The position numbers and the translations under genes were made by a program. A stretch of 64,000 nt of DNA from Vreelandella halophila. Its GTDB lineage: Bacteria; Pseudomonadota; Gammaproteobacteria; Pseudomonadales; Oleiphilaceae. The first letter of the stretch is position 1, and the number at the start of each line of letters is the position of its first letter. A model generated the notes under the pieces. It ran no database searches and was not told the origin of the DNA. It saw only the letters and a program-made list of their open reading frames with translations. The stretch lies in NCBI RefSeq assembly GCF_019903425.1, contig NZ_JACHUZ010000012.1:248001-312000 (forward strand). Direction: 5' to 3'. Shown in pieces: positions 1 to 9,766 of the stretch.

Positions 1-155
1 TCCGACCCTTCCTCGGCGTAGACCGTGCCCTCGACGCGCCCGTCGATATGCAACCCGCCGGAAAAATGCACATCGCCGGTGATCGACATTTTGTTCGAGA
101 TCAGTGTGTCGTACTGACCCGACCCCTTATTGCTCGTCCTGGACTTGCGAAACAT
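1..155 (-). CDS. Bactofilin (polymer-forming cytoskeletal protein), N-terminal fragment
   Basis: The gene runs off the left edge; only about 51 codons are visible. The start ATG lies inside the last codons of the upstream DUF6776-type gene, with a G-rich stretch just upstream as ribosome site. The peptide contains LISNKMSITGDVHFSGGLHI followed by DGRVEGTVYAEEGS, the signature opening of the bactofilin right-handed beta-helix (T-x-I-x-G-D-x-x-F-x-G-G-x-x-I-D-G). Bactofilins polymerise without nucleotide at the inner membrane and help shape or localise envelope machinery. Family assignment is by motif; the rest of the protein is outside the window. Confidence 0.78.
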   Translation of the reverse strand, partial: MFRKSRTSNKGSGQYDTLISNKMSITGDVHFSGGLHIDGRVEGTVYAEEGS

Positions 156-894
156 CCGCCTCGCCCCCCGTTTTGTCCTGCCAGAAAAATTCACGCTCGG
201 AGGTTTCACGACCGTTATCCGTAACCGCTGTCACCTGGATGGAATGGGGCTCAAACCCATCGGGAATCGTCATGTCCCCATCCACCGACTGGAAATAGCG
301 GAACCGGAACTCGATGTCGTTGTCCTCACGTGAGTCCGAAATCCGGTGCAGCGGAAGCCGCTGCCGTTCCTCTCCAACATAGCCCACAAGGTGGACTTTC
401 ACATGACCGGAAACAAACCGGTTGTTGTCGCCGATCTGGCTGAGCACAAGATTGTAACGCCACCGGTCCGGATTGCTGGTGGGATCCAGGTCCATACGGA
501 ACACCTGGAGCCCGGTTTCAAGATCGTCAGGCGCCATGATGCTCTTGTAGAAACTGATCTCGGACTTGCGTTCCTGGAGTGCCTGCTCCAGGTCCCGGAT
601 CGTGCCCTGGGCTTCGCGCAGACTGTGGCGGTTCACCTCCTGGTCACGCTTCAGTTTCACCAGCTCCCTGCGGTATTCCGTGACCTTTTCCTGAAGCCGG
701 TTACGCTCCTTGCGCACTGTTTCAAGGCCCTCATCCGCTGCCTGATAGCGTGCCCTGTACTGGGCGCTCCCGAGCATAAACCCCGCAAGCCCGGAGGCCA
801 CAGAAAATACAAGCAGTATCACCAGCCGCCGCAGCCGCTCACCGCGCCGCTGGCGAACCAGCACCAGTTCTTCCGAGGAATCAGAACGCGCCAT
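127..894 (-). CDS. Membrane-anchored coiled-coil protein (DUF6776-like)
   Basis: The 255-residue protein has a short basic cytoplasmic N-terminus (residues 1-25), one transmembrane segment (about 26-45, ending AGFMLGS) and a long heptad-rich coiled coil (about 50-115, many Glu/Arg/Leu). A beta-rich C-terminal half follows, with FRYFQSVDGDMTIP near the end. It resembles the DUF6776 family that precedes bactofilin genes in pseudomonads. It lies downstream of argC and overlaps the bactofilin start by 29 nt, so translational coupling and a joint envelope role are likely. No enzymatic motif is seen and the molecular function is unknown. Confidence 0.7.
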   Translation of the reverse strand: MARSDSSEELVLVRQRRGERLRRLVILLVFSVASGLAGFMLGSAQYRARYQAADEGLETVRKERNRLQEKVTEYRRELVKLKRDQEVNRHSLREAQGTIRDLEQALQERKSEISFYKSIMAPDDLETGLQVFRMDLDPTSNPDRWRYNLVLSQIGDNNRFVSGHVKVHLVGYVGEERQRLPLHRISDSREDNDIEFRFRYFQSVDGDMTIPDGFEPHSIQVTAVTDNGRETSEREFFWQDKTGGEADVSQVQDEQ

Positions 895-905
895 CGGCTT
901 GGTCC

Positions 906-1940
906 TCAGGGCAGAAGCGCGGGCGCTTTAAGCCCTTCGCGTTCATCAAAACCACACATCAGGTTCATATTCTGGATCGCCTGGCCCGCGGCGCCCTTGA
1001 CCAGGTTATCCGTCACCGAACTGACAATGATCCGGTCTTGGCCCGGCTGGCGGTGCAGCGCCATACGGCAGGTATTCTCACCACGGACCGAACGGGTCTC
1101 GGGCAGCGAGCCCCAGGGCATCACGTCCACAAAGGGCTCATCACGGAAGCGGTCCTCGTAGATGGCCTGGAAATCCGCCGTCTCATCCGTGATCTCCGCA
1201 TAGAGCGTGGCCTCAATGCCACGGACCATGGGCACCAGATGGGGCACAAAGGTAACCTGCGGCGCGGAGCGTGCCTGCATCATCCGCAGCCCCTGCTCGA
1301 TCTCCGGCCCGTGACGGTGCCCGGAAGCCGCATAGGCCCGGAAGCTTTCCCCGGCTTCACCCAGCAGCATGCCCATACGGGCCTGCCGGCCGCCGCCACT
1401 GGCACCGGACTTGCCATCCGCGATCAGGCGCGAGGGATCAACCACACCCGCCTCAACCATGGGCAGAAAGCCCAGCTGGATGGTTGTGGCGTAACAACCG
1501 GGGTTTGCTACGAGTCGCGCCCCCCGGATCTGTTCCCGGTTGATCTCCGGCAGCCCATACACCGCCTCGCGGATGAGATCCGGCGCGGTATGGGTGGTGC
1601 CATACCAATGCTCCCAGACCTCGCGGTCCTGCAGCCGGAAATCGGCGGAGAGGTCCACGACTTTCACGCCCTGCTCCAGCAGGTGCGCCACGCTGTCCAT
1701 CGCCACCGCATTGGGCGTGGCGAAGAACACCAGGTCGCATCCAGCCAGACGCTGATCCTCCGGATCCTCGAAGGCCAGATCACAGTGGCCGCGCAGGCTC
1801 GGAAAGAATTCCGCCACGGGGCGCCCGGCCTCCGAGCGCGAGGTGATCAGCGCCACCTCCACACCCGGATGCAGCGCCAGCAGCCTCAGCAGCTCCACGC
1901 CCGTATAGCCGGTCCCCCCGACGATGCCCACTGTGATCAC
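906..1940 (-). CDS. argC: N-acetyl-gamma-glutamyl-phosphate reductase
   Basis: ArgC catalyses the NADPH-dependent reduction of N-acetylglutamyl-5-phosphate to the semialdehyde, the third step of arginine synthesis. The N-terminal Rossmann motif [10 protein letters not shown] begins at residue 5, the catalytic cysteine sits in [10 protein letters not shown], and a GHRHGPEI active-site motif follows. I chose the GTG at 1940 (344 aa, the usual family length) because an AGAGGAGG ribosome site lies six bases upstream. Longer upstream readings add a non-conserved basic extension. It is divergent from the hemJ-thiD group and followed by the DUF6776/bactofilin genes. Confidence 0.96.
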   Translation of the reverse strand: MITVGIVGGTGYTGVELLRLLALHPGVEVALITSRSEAGRPVAEFFPSLRGHCDLAFEDPEDQRLAGCDLVFFATPNAVAMDSVAHLLEQGVKVVDLSADFRLQDREVWEHWYGTTHTAPDLIREAVYGLPEINREQIRGARLVANPGCYATTIQLGFLPMVEAGVVDPSRLIADGKSGASGGGRQARMGMLLGEAGESFRAYAASGHRHGPEIEQGLRMMQARSAPQVTFVPHLVPMVRGIEATLYAEITDETADFQAIYEDRFRDEPFVDVMPWGSLPETRSVRGENTCRMALHRQPGQDRIIVSSVTDNLVKGAAGQAIQNMNLMCGFDEREGLKAPALLP

Positions 1941-2031
1941 GTTCTGCCTCCTCTGTACTCGTTCCGCTCGTTGGCGCCCGTAACAGAGCATTGTACCATG
2001 CCTGAATCATTCAGTCGGTTAAGGAGTTCCT

Positions 2032-2454
2032 GTGCTCTGGATCAAGGCGTTTCATCTCATGGCCATGGTCACCTGGTTCGCCGGCATCTTCTACCTGCCC
2101 AGGCTTTTCGTGTACCACGCCATGACGGAGGATGAACCCGGTCGGGAACGCTTCCGGACCATGGAGCGCAAGCTGTACCGCGGCATCATGAACCCCTCCA
2201 TGATCGCAACCCTGATCTTCGGAACCTGGCTCATTGCGTTCAACCCCGGACACTACCTTGAGCAGGGCTGGCTGCACGTCAAACTGCTGTTGATCGCGGT
2301 GCTTGTGGCCTACCATCTGTGGTGCGGCCACTTCGTGCGCCTGTTCCGGGACGAGCGCAATACCAGGAACCATGTGTTCTTCCGTGTGATCAACGAGGCG
2401 CCGGTACTGCTGCTGGTCGCCATCATTCTGCTCGCCGTTCTGAGGCCCTTCTGA
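2032..2454 (+). CDS. hemJ: HemJ-type protoporphyrinogen IX oxidase (CopD-like membrane protein)
   Basis: The 140-residue integral membrane protein has four predicted helices. The N-terminal KAFHLMAMVTWFAG carries the conserved His, and HVKLLLI in the middle carries the conserved Lys-containing helix of the HemJ family (TIGR00701). HemJ oxidises protoporphyrinogen IX to protoporphyrin IX in bacteria lacking HemG/HemY. The start is GTG with an AAGGAG site about five bases upstream. The stop overlaps the thiD start (TGATG), and hemL lies two genes downstream, so this looks like a heme/thiamine operon. Family is clear; heme activity is inferred from family and context. Confidence 0.82.
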   Translation: MLWIKAFHLMAMVTWFAGIFYLPRLFVYHAMTEDEPGRERFRTMERKLYRGIMNPSMIATLIFGTWLIAFNPGHYLEQGWLHVKLLLIAVLVAYHLWCGHFVRLFRDERNTRNHVFFRVINEAPVLLLVAIILLAVLRPF

Positions 2455-3236
2455 TGCCCAATACACGCCCCCAGGTACTCGTTATTTCGGGTCTGGATCC
2501 GTCCGGCGGCGCCGGCATCCAGGCGGACATCCAGGCCATCACCGCCATGGGCGCTCACCCGCTGCCTGTGCTGAGCTGCCTGACCGTGCAGGACACCTGT
2601 AATGTGCACGGTGCCGAGCCGGTGGACCCTGAGCTGATTGCACGCCAGATTCGCTGCGTGGCCGCCGACTCCCCCATCCACGCCATCAAGACCGGCGCCA
2701 TGGGGGATCACCGCATCGTCGCCATGCTGCGTACGGTACTGGAAGAACTCGGGCCTTTACCGCTGGTGGTCGACCCGGTGATCAAGGCGGCCGGTGGTGG
2801 CGAATTGGCGGATGAGAAGCTGGTGGCGGCCATGCGCTCGGAGCTCTTCCCCATGGCTTCCGTGCTCACACCCAATGGGCCGGAACTGGCGCAGCTGGGT
2901 GGCAGCGACGATGTTACGGCCAGTGCCCAGGCGCTGCTTGATGACGGTGCCGGTGCCGTCCTCGCCACTGGCGGGCACGGCACAGGGCCAACCATCGAGA
3001 ACCGGCTTTTCCGCCGCAACCAGGTAGCGTCCTCATGGCAACTGGAAAGGGTCGGCGGTGAATACCATGGCAGCGGCTGCACTCTTGCCGCGGCCATCAG
3101 CGCCGGCCTTGCCAAGGGGTTGCCGCTACCCGAGGCCACTGAGCATGCCCAAATCTTCACCGAACGTGCCATACAGGGCGCACTGCGTGTCGGACGCGGC
3201 CAGCCGGTCCCGGACAGGAGCCTGACCAATGAATGA
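2454..3236 (+). CDS. thiD: Hydroxymethylpyrimidine / HMP-phosphate kinase
   Basis: The 260-residue ribokinase-fold enzyme phosphorylates HMP and HMP-P for thiamine diphosphate synthesis. The N-terminal ISGLDPSGGAGIQADI binds substrate. VDPVIKAAGG supplies the middle phosphate-site motif, and GSGCTLAAAI near residue 205 is the anion-hole/catalytic motif, with Cys in place of the Asp of other ribokinases, as is normal for ThiD. The ATG overlaps the hemJ stop and the 3' end overlaps thiE by 8 nt, consistent with coupled translation. Confidence 0.94.
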   Translation: MPNTRPQVLVISGLDPSGGAGIQADIQAITAMGAHPLPVLSCLTVQDTCNVHGAEPVDPELIARQIRCVAADSPIHAIKTGAMGDHRIVAMLRTVLEELGPLPLVVDPVIKAAGGGELADEKLVAAMRSELFPMASVLTPNGPELAQLGGSDDVTASAQALLDDGAGAVLATGGHGTGPTIENRLFRRNQVASSWQLERVGGEYHGSGCTLAAAISAGLAKGLPLPEATEHAQIFTERAIQGALRVGRGQPVPDRSLTNE

Positions 3237-3870
3237 ACGGATGCCCGGGCACGGACTCTATGCCATCACCGACAGCCAGCTGCTGCCGGACGACCGCATC
3301 GTGGACGCGGTGGAGCAGGCGCTGGCCGGCGGCGCCGTCATGGTCCAGTACCGGGACAAGCGCCCCGATGATGACCTGCGCCGGAGCATCGCGGAGCAGC
3401 TGCTGGCGGTCTGCCAGCGCTGGGGGCGCCCCCTGATCGTGAATGATGACGTCGCCCTTGCCCGGCAGATCGGCGCCGACGGCGTCCATCTGGGCCTGGA
3501 GGATGCAACGCCAGAGCAGGCCCGCGAACAGCTGGGCCCCGGCGCCATCATCGGCGTCACCTGTCACGATGACCTGGAAAGAGCCCGGGAGCAGGCCTCC
3601 GGAACCGCGGACTACCTTGCCTTCGGGCGCTTCTTCCCGTCCGCAACCAAGGGGTCAGCCCCGTCCGCATCCGCCGATGTGCTTGGCCAGGCCGGTGCCC
3701 TTGGCTTGCCCAGCGTCGCCATCGGCGGCATTACCACTGACAATGCGCCCAGCCTGATCCGGGCGGGCGCGGACCTGATCGCGGTCATCCACGGGCTGTT
3801 CTCGGCACAGGACATCGAAGCAACGGCCCGTGAGTTCACCCAACTTTTTGCAACAGGAGCGTCTTCATGA
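3229..3870 (+). CDS. thiE: Thiamine-phosphate synthase
   Basis: ThiE condenses HMP-PP with thiazole phosphate to give thiamine phosphate. The 213-residue TIM barrel shows the family motifs VQYRDK (pyrophosphate/substrate loop), [25 protein letters not shown] and [11 protein letters not shown]. The phosphate-binding SVAIGGIT and a C-terminal [12 protein letters not shown] follow. It sits between thiD and hemL with overlaps at both ends (8 nt and 4 nt). Length and motifs are complete. Confidence 0.95.
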   Translation: MNERMPGHGLYAITDSQLLPDDRIVDAVEQALAGGAVMVQYRDKRPDDDLRRSIAEQLLAVCQRWGRPLIVNDDVALARQIGADGVHLGLEDATPEQAREQLGPGAIIGVTCHDDLERAREQASGTADYLAFGRFFPSATKGSAPSASADVLGQAGALGLPSVAIGGITTDNAPSLIRAGADLIAVIHGLFSAQDIEATAREFTQLFATGASS

Positions 3871-5150
3871 GCCAGTCGGACACCCTCTTCGAACAGGCCA
3901 GCCAGTACATCCCCGGCGGGGTCAATTCCCCGGTGCGAGCCTTCAAGGGCGTGGGCGGCACGCCCATCTTCTTCAAGCAGGCGGAAGGCGCCTACCTCTG
4001 GGATGAGGACGACAAGCGCTACATCGACTATGTCGGCAGCTGGGGCCCGATGATACTGGGCCATGCCGCCCCCGCCGTTATCGAGGCCATCAAGGACCAG
4101 CTGACCCATGGCACCGGTTACGGCGCCCCGAGCTCCACGGAAACCGCCATGGCCCGCAAGATCTGCGAACTTGTGCCTTCCGTGGAGATGGTTCGCATGG
4201 CCAACTCCGGCACCGAGGCCACCATGAGCGCCATCCGCCTGGCGCGCGGCTACACCGGCCGTGACCGCATCCTGAAATTCGAGGGCAACTACCACGGCCA
4301 TGTGGACTCCCTGCTGGTGAAGGCCGGCTCCGGCGCGCTGACCCTGGGGCAGCCCAACTCCCCCGGTATCCCAAGGGCCCTGGCGGAACAGACGCTGACG
4401 GCCACCTTCAACGACCTGGAAAGCGTCGAGACCATCTTTCAGGAGTACGGCAGCGAGATTGCGGGCATCATCGTCGAACCCGTGGCCGGCAACATGAACT
4501 GCGTGCCGCCGGTGGCGGGGTTTCTGGAAGGACTGCGTGAGATCTGTGACCGCCACGGCAGTGTGCTGATCTTCGACGAGGTGATGTCCGGCTTCCGCGT
4601 GGCACCCGGCGGCGCCCAGGAGCGTTATGGCGTAACCCCCGACCTGACCGCCCTGGGCAAGATCATCGGCGGCGGGCTGCCCGTGGGGGCGCTCGGCGGT
4701 CGCCGTGACATCATGAGCCACCTGGCACCGCTGGGGCCGGTCTACCAGGCAGGCACCCTTTCCGGTAACCCGCTGGCCATGCGCGCCGGTCTCGCCACGC
4801 TGGAGGGGCTGTCACAGCCAGGCTTCCATCAGCAGCTCGAGCAGCGGACCCAGAAGCTGATGGACGGCTTCTCGGCGATCGCCGAGAAGCACGGCATTCC
4901 CCTGAAAGTCCAGGGTGCCGGCGGCATGTTCGGACTCTTCTTCACGGATCAGCCGGAAGTCACCCGCTTCGAACACGTGATCAACTGCGATACGGAACGC
5001 TTCGGGCGCTTCTTCCACGCCATGCTGGAGCGCGGCGTCTACCTGGCGCCCGCGGCCTTTGAGGCCGGCTTTGTGTCCGCTGCCCACACGGACGCGGATA
5101 TTGAATCGACGCTTCAGGCGGCAGACGAGGCCATGGCACAGCTCACGTGA
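3867..5150 (+). CDS. hemL: Glutamate-1-semialdehyde 2,1-aminomutase
   Basis: HemL is a PLP enzyme that converts glutamate-1-semialdehyde to 5-aminolevulinate in the C5 heme pathway. The 427-residue protein has the aminotransferase class-III layout: [16 protein letters not shown] at the N-terminus, [33 protein letters not shown] (cofactor Asp) and [12 protein letters not shown] with the PLP-binding Lys. Its ATG overlaps the thiE stop (ATGA). With hemJ three genes upstream, this string links tetrapyrrole and thiamine synthesis. Confidence 0.96.
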   Translation: MSQSDTLFEQASQYIPGGVNSPVRAFKGVGGTPIFFKQAEGAYLWDEDDKRYIDYVGSWGPMILGHAAPAVIEAIKDQLTHGTGYGAPSSTETAMARKICELVPSVEMVRMANSGTEATMSAIRLARGYTGRDRILKFEGNYHGHVDSLLVKAGSGALTLGQPNSPGIPRALAEQTLTATFNDLESVETIFQEYGSEIAGIIVEPVAGNMNCVPPVAGFLEGLREICDRHGSVLIFDEVMSGFRVAPGGAQERYGVTPDLTALGKIIGGGLPVGALGGRRDIMSHLAPLGPVYQAGTLSGNPLAMRAGLATLEGLSQPGFHQQLEQRTQKLMDGFSAIAEKHGIPLKVQGAGGMFGLFFTDQPEVTRFEHVINCDTERFGRFFHAMLERGVYLAPAAFEAGFVSAAHTDADIESTLQAADEAMAQLT

Positions 5151-5158
5151 GCGACGGC

Positions 5159-5189
5159 AGCGGGCCGGACTACATCTGCCCGGCCCGCT
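5159..5189. terminator. Inverted repeat at the convergent hemL / lipoprotein gene ends
   Basis: A perfect 10-bp stem (5159-5168 with 5180-5189) with an 11-nt loop lies over the last codons of the minus-strand lipoprotein gene and just after the hemL stop. It is GC-rich and symmetric for both strands but has no T-run, so termination function is inferred only from position between convergent genes. Confidence 0.45.
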
Positions 5190-5715
5190 CCCTGGCATCC
5201 GCCGCGCCTGCCTGGTCTCCCATGCGGGCGCGGATCTGCGCCAGTTCAGACCAGCCCTCCTGCCGGAGTTCCTGGTTATTGCCCGCCTTGCTGATGCCCT
5301 TGAGCACAAACTGCTCGGCACGGGCCGGATTGCCCTTCTCCCGGTACACTCGCCCCAGCGCGTAATAGACCGCAGCGGCATCGGGTGCGATACGCTGCGC
5401 TCTCTGGATTAGGTCCAGGGCCCGCCCGTCATTACCGTCCTCCAGGGCTGAATCCGCCGATGCCAGAAGCCCGCGCGCGGCATCCGGCACCCTGCCACCG
5501 CTCTCACGCTGGCGTTCAACCGTGGGTTGTTCATCCTCGGAAGGCTCCTCCACCTCGGCAGAATCCTCCGTCCGTTTGCCGATGGGCTCCACTTTGGACA
5601 CTTCGCCCTCGGCTCCGGAATCATCCTCTGGCGACTGGAACCGTACACTGCAGCCCGCCAGCAGCAGGATGGCCAGCGTAATACTGCCCCACCGGATCCA
5701 GGGGTGAATGATCAT
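5170..5715 (-). CDS. TPR-containing lipoprotein
   Basis: The 181-residue protein starts at the ATG at 5715, with a GGAGGTAGACAGG ribosome region. The signal peptide ends in a lipobox LLLAGC (Cys22), followed by an acidic, Ser/Glu-rich linker (about 25-75). Tetratricopeptide-like repeats run from about 85 to 165 (ADSALEDGNDGRALDLIQRA, APDAAAVYYALGRVYREKGN). It begins 14 nt after the mrcB stop on the same strand. A lipoprotein partner or regulator of the peptidoglycan synthase, by analogy with LpoB-like roles, is an attractive inference, but it is not an LpoB homologue that I recognise. Confidence 0.75.
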   Translation of the reverse strand: MIIHPWIRWGSITLAILLLAGCSVRFQSPEDDSGAEGEVSKVEPIGKRTEDSAEVEEPSEDEQPTVERQRESGGRVPDAARGLLASADSALEDGNDGRALDLIQRAQRIAPDAAAVYYALGRVYREKGNPARAEQFVLKGISKAGNNQELRQEGWSELAQIRARMGDQAGAADARERAGQM

Positions 5716-5729
5716 CCTGTCTACCTCCG

Positions 5730-8027
5730 TCAGAAAATCTGCTGGAACCACCTCTGGATGCGGTTGCCCATACCATCGCTGCAGGGCACCTCTTCCTGGG
5801 GTTCCGAGCCCTGTATGAAGGGAATCCGCCTTGCTCCCTCACAGCCCTCCGCTGTAATACCCCCGGTCTTCGCATCCACCCAGTGGTAGTCCACGGACCC
5901 GGGCACCACCGGAGAAAACGCCCTGGTGGAGCTGTCGGCCATGATCCGGCCCCAGATCTGGAGCGCGCCGGAGCTGCCTGTGAGCGTGGTGGCATCATAA
6001 TCGTCACCGCCTACCCAGACCACCCCCAGATGACTCCCCGTGAATCCGGCAAACCAGCTGTCACGGCCTTCATTGGTGGTTCCCGTTTTGCCGGCCGTGT
6101 GCAGCCGTTCCGGGATGAGATTGTACACCGAGCTGCCCGTACCCTCGCGCATCACCTCCTGCATGCCGTAATGCAGGAGATGCATGGGTCCGGGCTCGAC
6201 CACCTGCTCCAGATCAAGATCATAGCGGGACAGCACCTCGCCCTCCGGCGTGGTGACACTGCGGATGCTGCGCAGCGGCATCCGGAACCCCCCGGAGGCA
6301 ATGGTCTGGTACATTCGCGCCACTTCCAGCGGTGTCATCTCGACACTGCCCAGGAGCATGGAGGGGTACTGCGGCGGCTCGCCCTCCATGCCCAGCCGCT
6401 TCAGGGTTTCACCCACAGCGGGCACTCCCAGATCCAGCCCCAGCCGCACACTGGCCTGGTTGTAGGAGTGGGACAGGGCCCTGTGCAGCGGCACCTGACC
6501 GTGGGGTTCACCACCGAAGTTGGCCGGTGACCAGGTATCCCCGTTATCAAACTCCAGGCGGAAGGGCTCATCCTTCAACGGCGATATCAACGTGTAGCGC
6601 GCCGGCTGTTCCAGGGCGGTGAGGTAGGTGGCCGGCTTGACCAGGGACCCGATCGGCCGACTGGCGTTCATGGCCCGGTTAAATCCTGGGAACCGGGTGT
6701 TGCGGCCACCCACCAGTGCTTCCACTTCCCCGCTTTCACGCCCTGTGATCACAACCGCTCCTTCCAGGGCTCCCGTGTCCTGCCCCTGTTCCAGCGCGGC
6801 CATCATGCCGCTGGCCCGGGACTCAGCCGCCGCCTGAAGCCGGGGATTCAGGGTGGTGAAGACCCGCAGTCCAGCGGTCTCCAGGTCCTCGTCCCGGTAA
6901 TCCCGGGAAAGGTGCTCGCGCACCAGGTCCATGAAAGCGGGGTAGCGGTGGGTATCCTCGTCCGGTGCTGCCGCCACATCCAGTGTCCGCCGCTTCAGAG
7001 ATGACGCACGTGACTCGGTGATCACTCCCTGGTCGGCCAGAAGATCCAGGACCAGGTCGCGCCTGGCCCGCGCCTGCTCGGGCCGGGTCCTTGGGTTGTA
7101 ATAGCCGGGACCGCGCACCATCCCCACCAGCAGTGCCGTTTCATGGAGTTCCAGCTCACTGAAGGGTTTGGCGAACCAGAACCGGCTGGCCAGCCCGAAG
7201 CCGTGGATGGCGCGTGTTCCGGACTGCCCCAGATAGGCCTCATTCATGTAGGCCTCCAGGATCGCCTCCTTGGAGTAACGAAGCTCCAGGAGAATTGCCA
7301 TGATGGCTTCGTTGAACTTGCGCCAGTAGGTCTGCTCACTGGAGAGCCAGAAGTTCTTGACCAGCTGCTGGGTCAGGGTACTGCCACCCTGCACCACGCG
7401 CCCAGCCTGAAGGTTGGCGATGAAAGCCCGCGCGATGGCCGTGGGCTCCACCCCGTAATGGGACTGGAAGCCCCGGTCCTCGACTGTCAGCAGCGTCTCG
7501 CGGAACAGTTCCGGCTGGTCATCCAGCTGCACCAGTACACGGTCCTCACCATGGCCGGGGTAGATGCTGGCAATACGGCGGGGCTCCAACCGGGCAAGGG
7601 AGGCCTCTCCAGGAGCCTCGAACCTGGTTATCGTGCCGCCCTCTGCTGTAATCCGCAGATTGCGCGCCGGTTCCCTGCCGTCCGGAAACTGGAAACCACG
7701 CGTACGGATCCGGAAGCGGCCGCCCCGGCGCTGGAACTGTCCGGCAGCCCGGGGGGCACCGGAGACGGCCTGGTACCCCAGGGCATCCAGCTCCTGAGTC
7801 AGCGCCTCAGCCCCAACCGGGGCCCCCGCATAGAGCTCAAGAGGCTGCGCATAGACCCGGGAGGGAATTTCCCAGCGGTGATCCTCGAACCGTGAAGTAA
7901 CCTGAACATCCAGATAGATGGTCCAGGCCACCAGCACCAGTAACCCCACCAGCCCCAATCGCCAGATCAGCCCGATGAATCGTCTGCCGCGGCGCTTTTC
8001 CTGTTTGCTTCCTGCTCTCTTAGTCAT
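5730..8027 (-). CDS. mrcB: Bifunctional penicillin-binding protein 1B
   Basis: Class A PBP of 765 residues. A basic cytoplasmic tail and a single transmembrane helix (about 22-42) are followed by a UB2H-like region (about 60-150). The GT51 glycosyltransferase follows, with EDRGFQSHYG (catalytic Glu) and GGSTLTQQLVKNF. The transpeptidase has SLVK as active-site SxxK, SYN as SxN and KTGT. It polymerises and cross-links peptidoglycan at the inner membrane. A TPR lipoprotein gene follows in the same direction. All catalytic motifs are intact and the length is normal. Confidence 0.96.
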   Translation of the reverse strand: MTKRAGSKQEKRRGRRFIGLIWRLGLVGLLVLVAWTIYLDVQVTSRFEDHRWEIPSRVYAQPLELYAGAPVGAEALTQELDALGYQAVSGAPRAAGQFQRRGGRFRIRTRGFQFPDGREPARNLRITAEGGTITRFEAPGEASLARLEPRRIASIYPGHGEDRVLVQLDDQPELFRETLLTVEDRGFQSHYGVEPTAIARAFIANLQAGRVVQGGSTLTQQLVKNFWLSSEQTYWRKFNEAIMAILLELRYSKEAILEAYMNEAYLGQSGTRAIHGFGLASRFWFAKPFSELELHETALLVGMVRGPGYYNPRTRPEQARARRDLVLDLLADQGVITESRASSLKRRTLDVAAAPDEDTHRYPAFMDLVREHLSRDYRDEDLETAGLRVFTTLNPRLQAAAESRASGMMAALEQGQDTGALEGAVVITGRESGEVEALVGGRNTRFPGFNRAMNASRPIGSLVKPATYLTALEQPARYTLISPLKDEPFRLEFDNGDTWSPANFGGEPHGQVPLHRALSHSYNQASVRLGLDLGVPAVGETLKRLGMEGEPPQYPSMLLGSVEMTPLEVARMYQTIASGGFRMPLRSIRSVTTPEGEVLSRYDLDLEQVVEPGPMHLLHYGMQEVMREGTGSSVYNLIPERLHTAGKTGTTNEGRDSWFAGFTGSHLGVVWVGGDDYDATTLTGSSGALQIWGRIMADSSTRAFSPVVPGSVDYHWVDAKTGGITAEGCEGARRIPFIQGSEPQEEVPCSDGMGNRIQRWFQQIF

Positions 8028-8056
8028 GGCCGCCGATTATAGCGCCCTCACACGCC

Positions 8057-8091
8057 ACGTCATGGGCGGTTTCATGTTCAAAACATGACGT
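8057..8091. promoter_or_regulatory. Nested inverted repeats between mrcB and the divergent kinase/ATPase gene
   Basis: Two perfect inverted repeats overlap here. ACGTCATG (8057-8064) pairs with CATGACGT (8084-8091). Within it, TCATGTT (8072-8078) pairs with AACATGA (8082-8088) around CAA. Position in a 106-bp divergent promoter region suggests an operator; no regulator is identified. Confidence 0.4.
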
Positions 8092-8133
8092 CCCCGTTAT
8101 GATGACTCCGAATCCCCTTTCAGGAGCTGCGGA

Positions 8134-9693
8134 ATGGAATCAGGGCTGATCAGTGCCTTACAGACCCCGGAATGCTACCCGCACCCGGTCAGTGATATCC
8201 GCCTGATCGAAACGCACATCTCCTGGGTGCTGCTGACCGGCGATTATGTGTACAAGATCAAGAAGCCCCTTGATCTGGGATTCCTGGACTTCCGCGAACT
8301 CAGCGCCCGCCAGCATTACTGCAAGGAGGAACTGCGCCTCAACCGGCGGCTGGCGGAACCAGTCTACGAGGCAGTTGTTCCCATCACGGGCAGCCCCGAG
8401 TCGCCGATGGTCAATGGTGATGGCACGCCCATCGAGTACGCGGTACGCATGCGCCAGTTCGACCCCGAGCAGACCCTGGACCGGCTGAGCGAGCGCGACG
8501 AGCTGACACCGGAGCAACTGGACGAGCTCGCAGAACGTGTCGCCAGCTTCCACGATTCAGTCCCGTCGCTGTCACCGGACAGCTCCATGGCCAACCCCGA
8601 TGGCCTCAGGGACGCAATGGTGGACAACGTGACCACCGCCCTGGAGCACCTTCAGGAGCCCAGTGACCGCCAGCAGGCACAGGCCCTGCTGGCGTGGATC
8701 CGCGACACCTTCGAGCAGCAGCGCAAACGCCTGGAGCAGCGGCTGGCCGACGGCCGCGTCCGTGAATGCCATGGCGACCTGCACCTCGGCAACATCGCCC
8801 TCTTTGAAGGCCGGATCACTGTGTTCGACTGCATCGAGTTCAATCCCGAATTCCGCTGGATCGACACCGCCAATGACCTGGCCTTCCTGCTCATGGACCT
8901 GGAAAGCCGCGGCCACCCCGCCTGGTCGGCCCGGGTACTCAATCATTACCTGGAACACAGCAGCGACTACGATGCCCTGCCACTGCTGCGCCTGTTCAGT
9001 GCCTACCGGGCCATGGTCCGCGCGAAGATCGCCCTGCTCAGCCCGGCTGACTCCAGCGAGGCCGAACAGCAGAACCTTGATCGGTACCGGCGTTACGCGG
9101 AGCTGGCCGAGCGCTACTCCCTGATTCCCCAGCCCTGGCTGGCGGCCACCACCGGCTTTTCCGCCAGTGGCAAGTCTTACTTCAGCGCCACGCTGGCGGA
9201 ACAGTTCAGCATGATCCGACTGCGCTCCGATGTGGAACGCAAACGCCTTTTCGGGCTGGGACCAACCGAGTCCAGCAGCTCCGCCCAGGATGCCGGCATC
9301 TACACCCAGGAGGCCACGCGCCAGACCTACCAGCGGCTCCAGACCCTGACCCACAAGGCACTGGCAACGGGCTACCCGGTCATCGTGGATTCCGCGGCGC
9401 TGCGCCAGGAGGAACGGGATGGCATGGCGGAGGTGGCGGAATCGCTGGGTGTTCCCTTCGTACTGATCGCCTGCGAGGCGCCGGAATCCGTCCTGCGTGA
9501 ACGGATCCGGGAGCGGGCCGGCCGCAGTGGCGAGGTCTCCGAGGCGGACGAAGCGGTGCTCGAGCAGCAGCTGGGCAGTGCGGACCCGATTGGTGAAAGT
9601 GAACGCAGCCACACCATCCATGTCCATACCCAGAGCCCAGGTGCCCTGGATGCACTGATCCGGGCCCTGGACCCCGGACCACGCGGCCACTGA
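8134..9693 (+). CDS. Fusion of aminoglycoside-phosphotransferase-like domain and P-loop kinase-like ATPase
   Basis: The 519-residue protein has two halves. Residues about 20-330 form an APH-like kinase fold, with YKIKKPLDLGFLDF, catalytic CHGDLHLGNI and metal-binding VFDCIEFNPEFRWID. Residues about 335-515 carry a Walker A GFSASGKS and an adenylylate/gluconate-kinase-like NTPase core. This architecture is widespread in proteobacteria as an uncharacterised COG2187+COG0645 protein; the substrate is unknown and it should not be read as antibiotic resistance. The start is an ATG preceded by AGGAGCTGCGG. Confidence 0.8.
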   Translation: MESGLISALQTPECYPHPVSDIRLIETHISWVLLTGDYVYKIKKPLDLGFLDFRELSARQHYCKEELRLNRRLAEPVYEAVVPITGSPESPMVNGDGTPIEYAVRMRQFDPEQTLDRLSERDELTPEQLDELAERVASFHDSVPSLSPDSSMANPDGLRDAMVDNVTTALEHLQEPSDRQQAQALLAWIRDTFEQQRKRLEQRLADGRVRECHGDLHLGNIALFEGRITVFDCIEFNPEFRWIDTANDLAFLLMDLESRGHPAWSARVLNHYLEHSSDYDALPLLRLFSAYRAMVRAKIALLSPADSSEAEQQNLDRYRRYAELAERYSLIPQPWLAATTGFSASGKSYFSATLAEQFSMIRLRSDVERKRLFGLGPTESSSSAQDAGIYTQEATRQTYQRLQTLTHKALATGYPVIVDSAALRQEERDGMAEVAESLGVPFVLIACEAPESVLRERIRERAGRSGEVSEADEAVLEQQLGSADPIGESERSHTIHVHTQSPGALDALIRALDPGPRGH

Positions 9694-9766
9694 GCCACAC
9701 ACGTGGCAGCCAGCGGGTAAACAACTATACTGGGACAGAAGCCCGGACAAACCTGGACGGACAGCA

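Noticed and set aside
8134-9693. Aminoglycoside resistance gene
   Set aside because: The APH-like domain is fused to a P-loop kinase in a widespread housekeeping-type architecture; there is no resistance context.
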